Positions 16,304 to 22,817 of a stretch of DNA of 32,319 nucleotides are shown in pieces. The stretch covers positions 1-32,319 of IMG/VR virus record IMGVR_UViG_3300046804_000915; one strand, 5' to 3'. A model generated the notes under the pieces. The model was given only the letters and a program-made list of their open reading frames with translations. It ran no database searches and had not been told where the DNA came from. This DNA comes from a virus. How positions within the stretch are numbered: position 1 is the stretch's first letter; the number at the start of each line of letters is the position of its first letter. The translations under genes were made by a program, and so were the position numbers.

Positions 16304-17014
16304 CTAAAACGTGATGATAAACTTATCGGGTGCAGGCCACCCCTTGCATGAATTGTACACGGTCATCCCCTCGGCCTTGCCTATCCAATGCTCTGCCTGC
16401 CATCGGTGTTCTCTCACGGGTTCGCCAAGTTTGCGGATATGCGATGACTTGGCCCACCAAAACGTGCCAGCAAAGTAGGGGTAGCCATCGGGGTTGTTGT
16501 GGTCGGCGATTTGCGGAAATTCCTCCTTGGTCAGCCAATAGGCTCCCACCGCATCCACGTTCTGCAGTTCGGCAAGACACCGCTCCCATGCAACCACGTT
16601 GAAGAAAATCATAGACCTGCACCAAAGTTGGTTTATCAGGCTTGGGTCGCTGCTGCCCTTGGTATGAGCGTAGAGGTAGGCCGCATCCTCCTCTTGGCTT
16701 GCTTTGTACATCTCGGTGAGGGTTGCCTGCTCCCATGCGTTGGTGCGAGTAACGACAACCTTTACCTTGTCTTTTATGAGGGAATTGTCAAGGATTTCCT
16801 TGACCGCTTTGCGCTGGTCAGGCGGCCCAACGATGCCCACCCGAATCTCGTCCAATCGTTCTATCAAGCCGTAGTTGCACAGGGCCATCATGTGCTGGTT
16901 GAGAATGAGTTGCCATTGGCCTCCCCCTCCGCAGTAGATGTGATAGTAGTGGATGAGTTTCATGGGAGCGGGTTCAGTCAAGTCAAGGCCGATGACAGGG
17001 CGGTTGAGTTTCAT
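16304..17014 (-). CDS. Glycosyltransferase-like protein
   Basis: This 236-residue protein shows features shared with sugar-transfer enzymes that act on surface glycans: an early KLIHYYHIYCGGGGQWQLIL, VGIVGPPDQRKAVKEIL, the AAYLYAHTKGSSDPSLINQL segment with an HTKG motif, and a late YPYFAGTFWWAKSSHIRKLG with RWQAEHWIG. The family is not certain. The start at 17012-17014 overlaps the stop of the small membrane gene (ATGA); an internal ATG at codon 18 (MKLIHYYHIY) is the alternative start and would give a more typical N-terminus. It belongs to the sugar cassette with the next two genes. Confidence 0.6.
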   Translation of the reverse strand: MKLNRPVIGLDLTEPAPMKLIHYYHIYCGGGGQWQLILNQHMMALCNYGLIERLDEIRVGIVGPPDQRKAVKEILDNSLIKDKVKVVVTRTNAWEQATLTEMYKASQEEDAAYLYAHTKGSSDPSLINQLWCRSMIFFNVVAWERCLAELQNVDAVGAYWLTKEEFPQIADHNNPDGYPYFAGTFWWAKSSHIRKLGEPVREHRWQAEHWIGKAEGMTVYNSCKGWPAPDKFIITF

Positions 17015-17106
17015 ACCAGTATAGCAAAGATTGCAAAAATCAAGACCAATAGCAGGGCGAATCTGCCAAAAATCAAAAGCGTGTCAAGGATGCGTTCGGG
17101 GTTCAT
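17011..17106 (-). CDS. Small membrane peptide, 31 aa
   Basis: This short frame fills the gap between the terminase and the glycosyltransferases. It begins MNPERILDTL and then has one very hydrophobic segment (GRFALLLVLIFAIFAILV) that could cross the membrane. The start is nine bases after the terminase stop and the end overlaps the glycosyltransferase start by four bases, the same ATGA spacing used by clear genes in this operon. It could anchor or regulate its neighbours, or only be a coupling leader. Function unknown. Confidence 0.45.
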   Translation of the reverse strand: MNPERILDTLLIFGRFALLLVLIFAIFAILV

Positions 17107-17115
17107 GCCCCAAAG

Positions 17116-18294
17116 TTACACCACAACATACTTACCTGCATTACTAACCCTCAATTTGTTAAGGGCCACATACCGCATCGCATCGCAGGCGTGGTTGAAC
17201 GAGTCAATCGGGACCCCCGTGTTCTTGCCCTCCTTGTCGGTCGCCCAAGTGTAGGAGCGCAGTTCCTTGATGAGGTTGGTGGAGTCCTTGGTTACCTGCA
17301 ATTTAAAGCGTTTCAGGATGTCGATGCCGTTCCTGACCGAATCGGGACCTTTTTCAGCAGGTTTGATGTTGAATCCAAGTCGGTAGATTTCCTCGATGCT
17401 CTTCGGTTCTGCTGAATCCGCCACTATCTCCCAAGCCCGGGTAATCCCCAGCGACCGCAGTTTGTCTGCGATGTCTTGGTTGGTGAGGCCCGTAGCGTAG
17501 AGCAGTTCTTGGATGAGCAGACAATCCCCTTGGCGGTAGATAGCGACCAATGCCGTAGGGTCGTTGCTGAAGCCCCAGTCAAGCCCAAGGGCGACGAATT
17601 TCGCACGGCTGACATCGATACCCTCCACGACCTCGAAGTCCTCGTATATCGCGCCCTGAAGCGTTCCAACCTGACCCATGCCGTACACCTTCCACCAATT
17701 CGCCCAATAGGCGGAGGTTTCGGCTTTGGCTCGGTTTAGTTCAATATCGTTTCGAATCGTATCAGGCAGGGCCTCGTTGTCTTGGTAGGTAAGAATCAGG
17801 AACTCCGCATCGGTTTCGGGCAGGACTTCGGTGTGCGCCCAGAACTCATGCGTGGGGTTGAAGTCGATGAATATCTCCTGTGATGTACGGATTGCAAGCT
17901 GGTAGTACGAATCAAAGTCGATGTTGTTGGCCTCGTTGATGTAGAGGATTTGCCGCCTTGCTCCACGAAGGCGAGCCTCGGAATCAGCCGAAAAGAACTC
18001 AATGGTTGAACCGTTAGCGAAGTTGTACTGCAGGAGGGTCTTGTTCCATCGGTCAGGAACCCACCTGTGTGTCCATTGCATGATTTTGGCGAAGTCCTTG
18101 ATGGCTCCCCTGCGTAGGTGAGGCACGGATTCGCTGACTACCGAAATCTCGGACTTGGGATGCTTTGCCGCATGGTCAATCAGCACCGCAAGGATGCCGA
18201 AGGTCTTGGACGCAGACGTGCCGCCTTGGATGACCTTCTTCCGGGCCTGCATGGCCCGAATCTTCTTGATTGCCGTGGTGTACTTAAACTCCAT
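17116..18294 (-). CDS. terL: Terminase large subunit
   Basis: This 392-residue protein is the ATP-driven DNA-packaging motor and nuclease. The ATPase has a variant Walker A at residues 24-31 (GGTSASKT) and Walker B at 116-121 (ILYINE), with TYQDN further on as a coupling-type motif. The nuclease domain has GLDWGFSNDPTAL, EIVADSAEPKSIEEI and SFNHACDAMRYV, supplying the acidic residues of an RNase H-like fold. It is somewhat short for a TerL but both domains are present. It overlaps the small subunit gene by 11 bases. The type of packaging (cos or headful) is not decided by the sequence. Confidence 0.92.
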   Translation of the reverse strand: MEFKYTTAIKKIRAMQARKKVIQGGTSASKTFGILAVLIDHAAKHPKSEISVVSESVPHLRRGAIKDFAKIMQWTHRWVPDRWNKTLLQYNFANGSTIEFFSADSEARLRGARRQILYINEANNIDFDSYYQLAIRTSQEIFIDFNPTHEFWAHTEVLPETDAEFLILTYQDNEALPDTIRNDIELNRAKAETSAYWANWWKVYGMGQVGTLQGAIYEDFEVVEGIDVSRAKFVALGLDWGFSNDPTALVAIYRQGDCLLIQELLYATGLTNQDIADKLRSLGITRAWEIVADSAEPKSIEEIYRLGFNIKPAEKGPDSVRNGIDILKRFKLQVTKDSTNLIKELRSYTWATDKEGKNTGVPIDSFNHACDAMRYVALNKLRVSNAGKYVVV

Positions 18295-18694
18295 CCCCGA
18301 ACAGGGGTTGCTCGATGTGAACCGTATTCTCCTGCTTATCCACCAAGTTGTTGAGGCGTTGCGTGATGGATGGGTTGTAGAACGAAAGCAGGCCGCCGAT
18401 GATTTGGTCTTCCCTTATCTCTTCCCGAATCGCACGGCAGATACCACCGAACTCCTCGTAATAACCCTCTTTGTTCTCAAAATAGTGCTGAACCTCCCCG
18501 TAATTATTGCGACAAAACCGCTTGAATCCCTCAAGGGTTAGCGGCACTTTGCAGGCATCTTCCTTCTTTAACCCGTCCTTGCCGACATACTGCACCCGCT
18601 TCCATTGTTCGCCTTGAGCCTTGACATCCTCCTTGAATGCGGCCCATGCTTTCCCAAGGTCTTCGGGGGTTTTGAATATCCTCGTTGGGTGCAT
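18284..18694 (-). CDS. terS: Terminase small subunit
   Basis: This 136-residue protein is directly upstream of TerL and overlaps it. It begins with FKTPEDLGKAWAAFKEDVKA and includes LTLEGFKRFCRNNYGEVQHY, ICRAIREEIREDQIIGGLLS and NPSITQRLNNLVDKQ. This resembles the small terminase group of P22 gp3-like DNA-packaging proteins common in Bacteroidota phages and prophages. It should recognise the phage DNA and load the large subunit. Its ATG overlaps the previous stop (TAATG). Confidence 0.75.
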   Translation of the reverse strand: MHPTRIFKTPEDLGKAWAAFKEDVKAQGEQWKRVQYVGKDGLKKEDACKVPLTLEGFKRFCRNNYGEVQHYFENKEGYYEEFGGICRAIREEIREDQIIGGLLSFYNPSITQRLNNLVDKQENTVHIEQPLFGDGV

Positions 18695-18834
18695 TAGTAT
18701 TCGATTTTATCAATCAGTGCGTCAATCTTGTCCACGATTTTCATCTTCACTGCAAAAGCGTTGGGCGAGTTGGATTCATCCACAGCACCAATGCAGTCGC
18801 AGAGGGTGGTTATCACCATCATCAGCGAATCCAT
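18694..18834 (-). CDS. Small helical protein, 46 aa
   Basis: This small gene just before terS has its likely start at the ATG at 18832-18834 (MDSLMMVITTLCDCIGAVDE); the frame stays open upstream, so a start further up inside the preceding gene is possible. The end (AFAVKMKIVDKIDALIDKIE) is a helix with heptad-like spacing, so a coiled coil is likely. The TAATG junction with terS supports a real, coupled gene. No family recognised; an accessory role in packaging is only an inference. Confidence 0.5.
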   Translation of the reverse strand: MDSLMMVITTLCDCIGAVDESNSPNAFAVKMKIVDKIDALIDKIEY

Positions 18835-18868
18835 GCGGGCTTGCACCTGCTCGTCACTGCTGGGCGTT

Positions 18869-19330
18869 TTAATCGAGTTCGCCAAGTTCCCGAAGTTTGT
18901 TTCTGCTCCATCCCAATGCAGCCTTGCCACCCCAAAGAAGGTATGAGATGTAGCCGCAGTCGCTGCTGGAATCGGCGTTGTCGTAGTACGTTTCTGCCCG
19001 GCTGAGGTAAGAGTGCATACGTTTGATGGTAGCGAGTGAGATGGCCTCGCCATCTGCAAGCTGCTGCGCCCTGACCTTGCCAGTTTGGGTAGCACACTTG
19101 TTGCCGTTGCGCTCGTTGAGTTCGATACCTCGCTTTGCGTTGTTCCTGACACCTTCTCCGTAGTCGGCATAGGATTCAAAGGCCTGCCGCTTGTGATTAG
19201 CGTATAGGTTGCCGCATACTGCCAGCCTTTGCTGTGCATCGGGGAACTCTGCTCTGGTCTTGGAATCGGACATACAACGACCGAGGAATTGGTCGCTGCT
19301 CTCATTGCTTTGAGGAACTGGTAAGGGCAT
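18869..19330 (-). CDS. Phage structural-module protein, 153 aa
   Basis: The N-terminal part has DQFLGRCMSDSKTRAEFPDA and RLAVCGNLYANHK. The C-terminal domain carries NNAKRGIELNERNGNKCATQ, GKVRAQQLADGEAISLATIK and SYLLWGGKAALGW. I recognise this domain as widespread in phage proteins, often attached to prohead protease or portal proteins, but its biochemical function is not established. Here it is a stand-alone gene in front of the terminase genes. It starts 29 bases inside the end of the preceding gene. Confidence 0.6.
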   Translation of the reverse strand: MPLPVPQSNESSDQFLGRCMSDSKTRAEFPDAQQRLAVCGNLYANHKRQAFESYADYGEGVRNNAKRGIELNERNGNKCATQTGKVRAQQLADGEAISLATIKRMHSYLSRAETYYDNADSSSDCGYISYLLWGGKAALGWSRNKLRELGELD

Positions 19331-19565
19331 GGGTAACGGTCTGCTGATTTTCTTGGGCGAAGGTGTCCGCCTGTTCGTAAATGTAGGAGAGGGCAGATTT
19401 TACGCAGTCGGCACACCACCAATTCGTGTTGGGTCTGCCATGAGCCACGAGGATAGCCTGCAGGTCGCCAACGGCTTCGGGGGATAGTCGCATGAACAGG
19501 GATGCTTGGTACTGCTCCCAATAGTGGCGGTGCTTGGTTGCGAGGATGTACTCGTCTTGGGTCAT
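19302..19565 (-). CDS. Hypothetical protein, 87 aa
   Basis: The frame is open from 19736 but the ATG at 19563-19565 (MTQDEYILATKHRHYWEQYQ) is preferred because it overlaps the stop of the membrane-protein gene in an ATGA junction. The product is helical with a WWCADCVKSALSYIYEQADT segment; the CADC pair could bind a metal but only two cysteines are present. It lies in the small-gene group between the sigma-like gene and the terminase. No family recognised. Confidence 0.5.
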   Translation of the reverse strand: MTQDEYILATKHRHYWEQYQASLFMRLSPEAVGDLQAILVAHGRPNTNWWCADCVKSALSYIYEQADTFAQENQQTVTHALTSSSKQ

Positions 19566-19813
19566 CGGTTGGTCAGTTGCAGGATGACAACGGTAAGCCC
19601 TGCCGAGGCGAGGCCGTACACAGGCGCAAGCATCCAATCGCAGGTCAGCAGGGTCAGGCAAGCCCCGAGCCAAAACGAGAGGCAGGTGATGCAGCTGAAC
19701 GGCTTGTGCCTGCCGAGCCAAGTGCGATACCACCAAGCGGGCAAGACGTGGTACTCGGCAATGGCAAGGGCGGCGAGGCTACTGACGAGCAGCGGGAATA
19801 TCAGTACGTCCAT
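19562..19813 (-). CDS. Small membrane protein, 83 aa
   Basis: Three hydrophobic segments are visible: residues about 3-20 (VLIFPLLVSSLAALAIA), the FWLGACLTLLTC part of the middle, and VYGLASAGLTVVILQL at the end. The middle reads HKPFSCITCLSFWLGACLTL, resembling DUF1360-type membrane proteins with a CxxC near a membrane segment. The start lies 35 bases inside the end of the sigma-like gene. Small membrane proteins with this CITC motif recur in Bacteroidota phages; function is unknown. Confidence 0.55.
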   Translation of the reverse strand: MDVLIFPLLVSSLAALAIAEYHVLPAWWYRTWLGRHKPFSCITCLSFWLGACLTLLTCDWMLAPVYGLASAGLTVVILQLTNR

Positions 19814-20336
19814 GGGTTTTAAGGATTGCTGCTTTGATTTTGGCCTTGGCTTGCTCGATGGAATATATCACCGAGCGGTAGGGAATGCCCGTTTCACGGC
19901 TTAGTTTCTTCATATTCCCCGTGGCCATGTGGAGTTTTAGCAGTTCCTTGTCGTAGGGGAATGCTCCCTCCTTGGCCCACGAATCCATCTCCGCTTCGGC
20001 GATGGCCCACATATCGTCCACGAGGGAACTGTACTCTTCGTGGGTCATATCAGCATTTGGGTTTATTTCTTCGGTGGTGTCGTGGTGGCGGTACTTCTGC
20101 GCAAACTGGTTGTTCTTGCCTCGGTACAGGTTCAGTAGCAAGCGGACAACGTAAAACTTGAAGTACCCCTGCCCATGGATTTGCAGGATTTTGTCGGGGT
20201 CTTTCTCCAATAGGATTAACACGCACTCCTGTTCCAAATCCCGCCAAAGCGGGTCGCCTCCTGTGATGGTGATGCAGGCCTTGCGAATCTCTCCGCTTCG
20301 GTGGAGGTCGAGGATTATTTGTTCCGCTGACGCCAT
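19779..20336 (-). CDS. Sigma-factor-like DNA-binding protein
   Basis: This 185-residue protein is the first gene of the late unit. The N-terminal part (DPLWRDLEQECVLILLEKDP, FKFYVVRLLLNLYRGKNNQF) is reminiscent of sigma region 2, and the C-terminal part (MATGNMKKLSRETGIPYRSV, IYSIEQAKAKIKAAI) forms a helix-turn-helix like region 4. I therefore read it as a small ECF-sigma-like or late-transcription protein. The ATG at 20334-20336 starts three bases after a TAnnTTTG promoter box, so the mRNA may be leaderless; an upstream TTG two codons earlier is less likely. It may direct late transcription, but this is an inference. Confidence 0.6.
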   Translation of the reverse strand: MASAEQIILDLHRSGEIRKACITITGGDPLWRDLEQECVLILLEKDPDKILQIHGQGYFKFYVVRLLLNLYRGKNNQFAQKYRHHDTTEEINPNADMTHEEYSSLVDDMWAIAEAEMDSWAKEGAFPYDKELLKLHMATGNMKKLSRETGIPYRSVIYSIEQAKAKIKAAILKTHGRTDIPAARQ

Positions 20337-20339
20337 GCA

Positions 20340-20368
20340 CAAAGGTATGCAAAAAAAAGGGCCAGCAA
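20340..20368 (-). promoter_or_regulatory. Late promoter, leaderless, inside the terminator
   Basis: On the minus strand TACCTTTG (20347-20340) matches the TAnnTTTG -7 box. A TTG at 20368-20366 lies 18 bases upstream, close to the usual -33 spacing. The ATG follows the box after three bases. The -33 triplet lies in the loop and stem edge of the upstream terminator, so the terminator and promoter share DNA. Confidence 0.65.
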
Positions 20369-20382
20369 TTACGCTGACCCTT
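20351..20382 (-). terminator. Intrinsic terminator closing the replication block
   Basis: On the minus strand GGGTCAGC and GCTGGCCC form an 8-bp stem (one G-T pair) with a 6-base loop, followed by eight Ts. Two further bases each side extend the stem into the T run. It separates the replication genes from the late genes. Just upstream (20383-20440) are additional short inverted repeats (for example CTAC TTAG GTAG). Confidence 0.85.
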
Positions 20383-20440
20383 GGCCGAATCTCACGGTCT
20401 TGCCTCTTATCGGGGTGCTGACCGACTACCTAAGTAGCAC

Positions 20441-20767
20441 TTAATTAGAAATATAGCCTCCGTAAAGATGTAGCAGGTAATCCTGCGCATTGTGTAAAAC
20501 TTGCCTACGGATGTACTTGATTTCAGGCATCGCAATCATGTCCTGCTCGTAGGATTTTTTGTTTTTGATGAGCGTGGAATGAGTTCGCCCGATAACTACC
20601 CCGATTTCGTGGTATTTGAATAGGAAGTCGTTGTAGGCGATGTCGGTGACGATGTTGCGGGCAAGCACGTTCTCCCGCCTGCGATTGGCCGAGCAGATAG
20701 CACTTGGCGTGGTGTTGAAGATTTTGGCTACTTCCTGCACCATGTGGTGAATTACGCTGGTGGTCAT
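20441..20767 (-). CDS. DnaA domain IV-like DNA-binding protein
   Basis: This 108-residue protein resembles the C-terminal DNA-binding domain of DnaA without its ATPase. A helical start (VIHHMVQEVAKIFNTTPSAI) is followed by CSANRRRENVLARNIVTDIA, and then EIGVVIGRTHSTLIKNKKSY, which parallels the GRDHST-type signature of DnaA domain IV. It may bind DnaA-box-like sites in the phage or host genome, either to start replication or to titrate the host initiator. The start at 20765-20767 overlaps the previous stop (ATGA). It is the last gene before the terminator. Confidence 0.65.
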   Translation of the reverse strand: MTTSVIHHMVQEVAKIFNTTPSAICSANRRRENVLARNIVTDIAYNDFLFKYHEIGVVIGRTHSTLIKNKKSYEQDMIAMPEIKYIRRQVLHNAQDYLLHLYGGYISN

Positions 20768-20958
20768 GGCTTTGGGGGGGTTGGGTACATCCAATGAGTA
20801 ACTTCATGCACCCACCATACATCGCCGTGGATGTTGGTGAATGTCGGCGTAGGGTTATCCCTAAGCCATGCCACGGCGTAGTTGCCATCGAGCAGGGCGA
20901 TAAACACCTCCTCCATAAAGTCGGGCATGGTTTGCTTGGTCAGGCGTGTCCATTCCAT
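20764..20958 (-). CDS. Hypothetical protein, 64 aa
   Basis: The start at 20956-20958 (MEWTRLTKQTMPDFMEEVFI) is two bases after the methyltransferase stop; the frame also continues upstream into that gene, but that part is not needed. The product has TPTFTNIHGDVWWVHEVTHW with several aromatic residues and ends PTPPKP. No family recognised. It overlaps the DnaA-like gene by four bases. It appears to be a small accessory gene of the replication block. Confidence 0.45.
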   Translation of the reverse strand: MEWTRLTKQTMPDFMEEVFIALLDGNYAVAWLRDNPTPTFTNIHGDVWWVHEVTHWMYPTPPKP

Positions 20959-20960
20959 GG

Positions 20961-22817
20961 TTATTCGTTTAGCAGGTTTTCTATCTTTTGTATTCTCTCT
21001 CCAATCCACCGCATCACAGGCACGGCCATTGAATTACCGCAAGCCTTGTACCTTGGCCCATCGGGGCATTGGTCGGCTTCCTTGTTGCGGTATGGAATCT
21101 TTGTCCAGTCATCGGGGAATCCTTGTAGGCGTTCGCATTCCTTTGGGGTCAGCCTTCGGATAGCCATAGGGGTTACATAATTATCTGAACCCGAATTAGA
21201 AGCTGTCAATGTTGGACTTGGAAAAGTTGAATCATAGATTCTATTTGTTGAATCATATTTGTTTTCTTCAATTATGAATTCAGTTATAGATTGGTCAAAT
21301 ATATTTGTTTCAATATGCAGTATTTCTTTTAATTGAAACCAATGCTCGGCACTTGGAATTGCGAATGAATCATCCTGTCTAAACCAATGCTCAATTTTTG
21401 TTTTGGGTAAATTCAGCAATTCCGATATTTTATTATTACTGATGTTTTTATGCTTTTTAAGACACCTTTTTAATGAATCAGTATCAACAGGATACTTTCT
21501 GACCAAAACATCTTTCTTGATTTCGTAAAAGGATTTTCTAAAATCAATTGAGTGCATCACCGCAGGGGTTTGACATCGTTGCAACTGCGTCTTTTCTTGC
21601 AGATTCATTCCTCTCATATCTCCACCTGATTGCCAATCAAAAGCCATCGGTTGCAACACGGCTCCAATATGCTCGGTGTCGGATTGTGAGCGAATGGTTT
21701 GCGTGGTGTGGTCGTTGGTGGTGTAATTGTAGGTGTCCACGGCTATCGGTTGCCCAACCAAATGGTCAGTTTCATTATATGGAGCCCATCCCGATGAACC
21801 CTGCATTTTTGCGGTTAATGTTGGGCAAGGCTCTTTGAAGGCTATCGGTTGGGCAATCGCTATGCCACCTTGATTCTTTGAAGGTTCAGGCGTTGTGGTG
21901 TCTAAGGTTTTAGCCACATCAACCGCTCTGCATCCGCTATTGGGATTGGATGATTTCATTGAGTTGGATGACAATGCATCAAACGAATAGGCTATCGGTT
22001 GGGCAACTGCGTGTGGCCCTTTCGCAACCAACGATGACATCGTTTCCCCTTCCTCAATCCTCGGCTCGTATTGTGCGTTCTCACCTTGGTTGAATGCCGC
22101 TCGGTCAATGATTACATTGAAACCATCTGCTCGGCTGTAATCATCACAAGTTGTTTGAAGGGTAGCTGCTATTTCGGATTGTTGGTTTCCTGCAAAGCTT
22201 GTTGCTCCAACGCTTCCTTCAGCATTGGCGGTAACTTCTTCCCTCTTTTTTCTGCTCGGTTTAGTATTCCCTTGCAGGCTTTCTCGCTCAAATAGAACCG
22301 CTGCGGCAACTCTCCAATCTCCAAGGTATCCGACAACAAACACTCTTCTACGTCTTTGGGCGACTCCGAAGTGTTGAGCGTCAAGAACTCGGTAGGCGAA
22401 CCCATACCCGAGTTCCCCCAACGCCCCGAGGAAGGTTCCAAAATCTTTTCCTCCGTTAGATGACAAGACCCCTGGAACATTTTCCCACACGACCCACTTG
22501 GGCTTGAATTTATCAGCGATTGAAAGAAAGGTAAGCATGAGGTTTCCTCGTGGGTCAGCAAGACCTTTGCGAAGTCCTGCAACGGAGAAGGATTGGCAAG
22601 GGGTTCCCCCCACGAGAAGGTCAATTGGTCGTTCATCTGCGATTGGGTTTTGGTTAATGGTTGTCATGTCGCCAAGGTTAGGGACATGAGGAAAACGATA
22701 CTTTAGGACTTCGGAAGGGAATTGCTCGATTTCGGAGAACCATTGCGGTTGCCATCCGAGGTCGTGCCAAGCAACCGAGGCTGCCTCGATGCCTGAACAT
22801 ACGGAACCGTACCTCAT
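20961..22817 (-). CDS. dcm: DNA (cytosine-5) methyltransferase
   Basis: This 618-residue protein should methylate cytosine in the phage DNA, probably against host restriction; no partner nuclease is seen. Motif I is VCSGIEAAS (6-14), motif IV GGTPCQSFSVAG with the catalytic Cys 74, motif VI WENVPG (111-116), motif VIII QRRRRVFVVG (154-163). The late motifs are RRLTPKECERLQGFPDDW and YKACGNSMAVPVM. The recognition region is long: residues about 200-420 contain several copies of a QPIAF/QPIAY-type phrase, and 420-545 are encoded by strikingly A/T-rich DNA (KNISNNKISELLNLPKTKIE). A second gene is nested in another frame at 22169-22636. It starts in an ATGA overlap. Confidence 0.88.
   Translation of the reverse strand: MRYGSVCSGIEAASVAWHDLGWQPQWFSEIEQFPSEVLKYRFPHVPNLGDMTTINQNPIADERPIDLLVGGTPCQSFSVAGLRKGLADPRGNLMLTFLSIADKFKPKWVVWENVPGVLSSNGGKDFGTFLGALGELGYGFAYRVLDAQHFGVAQRRRRVFVVGYLGDWRVAAAVLFERESLQGNTKPSRKKREEVTANAEGSVGATSFAGNQQSEIAATLQTTCDDYSRADGFNVIIDRAAFNQGENAQYEPRIEEGETMSSLVAKGPHAVAQPIAYSFDALSSNSMKSSNPNSGCRAVDVAKTLDTTTPEPSKNQGGIAIAQPIAFKEPCPTLTAKMQGSSGWAPYNETDHLVGQPIAVDTYNYTTNDHTTQTIRSQSDTEHIGAVLQPMAFDWQSGGDMRGMNLQEKTQLQRCQTPAVMHSIDFRKSFYEIKKDVLVRKYPVDTDSLKRCLKKHKNISNNKISELLNLPKTKIEHWFRQDDSFAIPSAEHWFQLKEILHIETNIFDQSITEFIIEENKYDSTNRIYDSTFPSPTLTASNSGSDNYVTPMAIRRLTPKECERLQGFPDDWTKIPYRNKEADQCPDGPRYKACGNSMAVPVMRWIGERIQKIENLLNE
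22169..22636 (-). CDS. Gene nested in the methyltransferase gene (overlapping frame)
   Basis: A 155-codon frame lies wholly inside the methyltransferase gene on the same strand in another frame. The product starts MNDQLTFSWGEPLANPSPLQ and includes GSPTEFLTLNTSESPKDVEE, LEIGELPQRFYLSEKACKGI and LNRAEKRGKKLPPMLKEALE. I recognise this TLNTSE...LSxKACxGILxRAEKRGKxLPPML pattern as a protein found beside or inside Dcm-type genes in other phages, which argues that it is expressed. Its function is unknown; a basic helical C-terminus suggests nucleic-acid or protein binding. It covers the segment coding for methyltransferase motifs IV to VIII. Confidence 0.6.
   Translation of the reverse strand: MNDQLTFSWGEPLANPSPLQDFAKVLLTHEETSCLPFFQSLINSSPSGSCGKMFQGSCHLTEEKILEPSSGRWGNSGMGSPTEFLTLNTSESPKDVEECLLSDTLEIGELPQRFYLSEKACKGILNRAEKRGKKLPPMLKEALEQQALQETNNPK

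Noticed and set aside
18835-19521. Long upstream extension of the 46-residue gene
   Set aside because: Most of it is a shadow frame of the 153-residue and 87-residue genes; only the last part has plausible composition.
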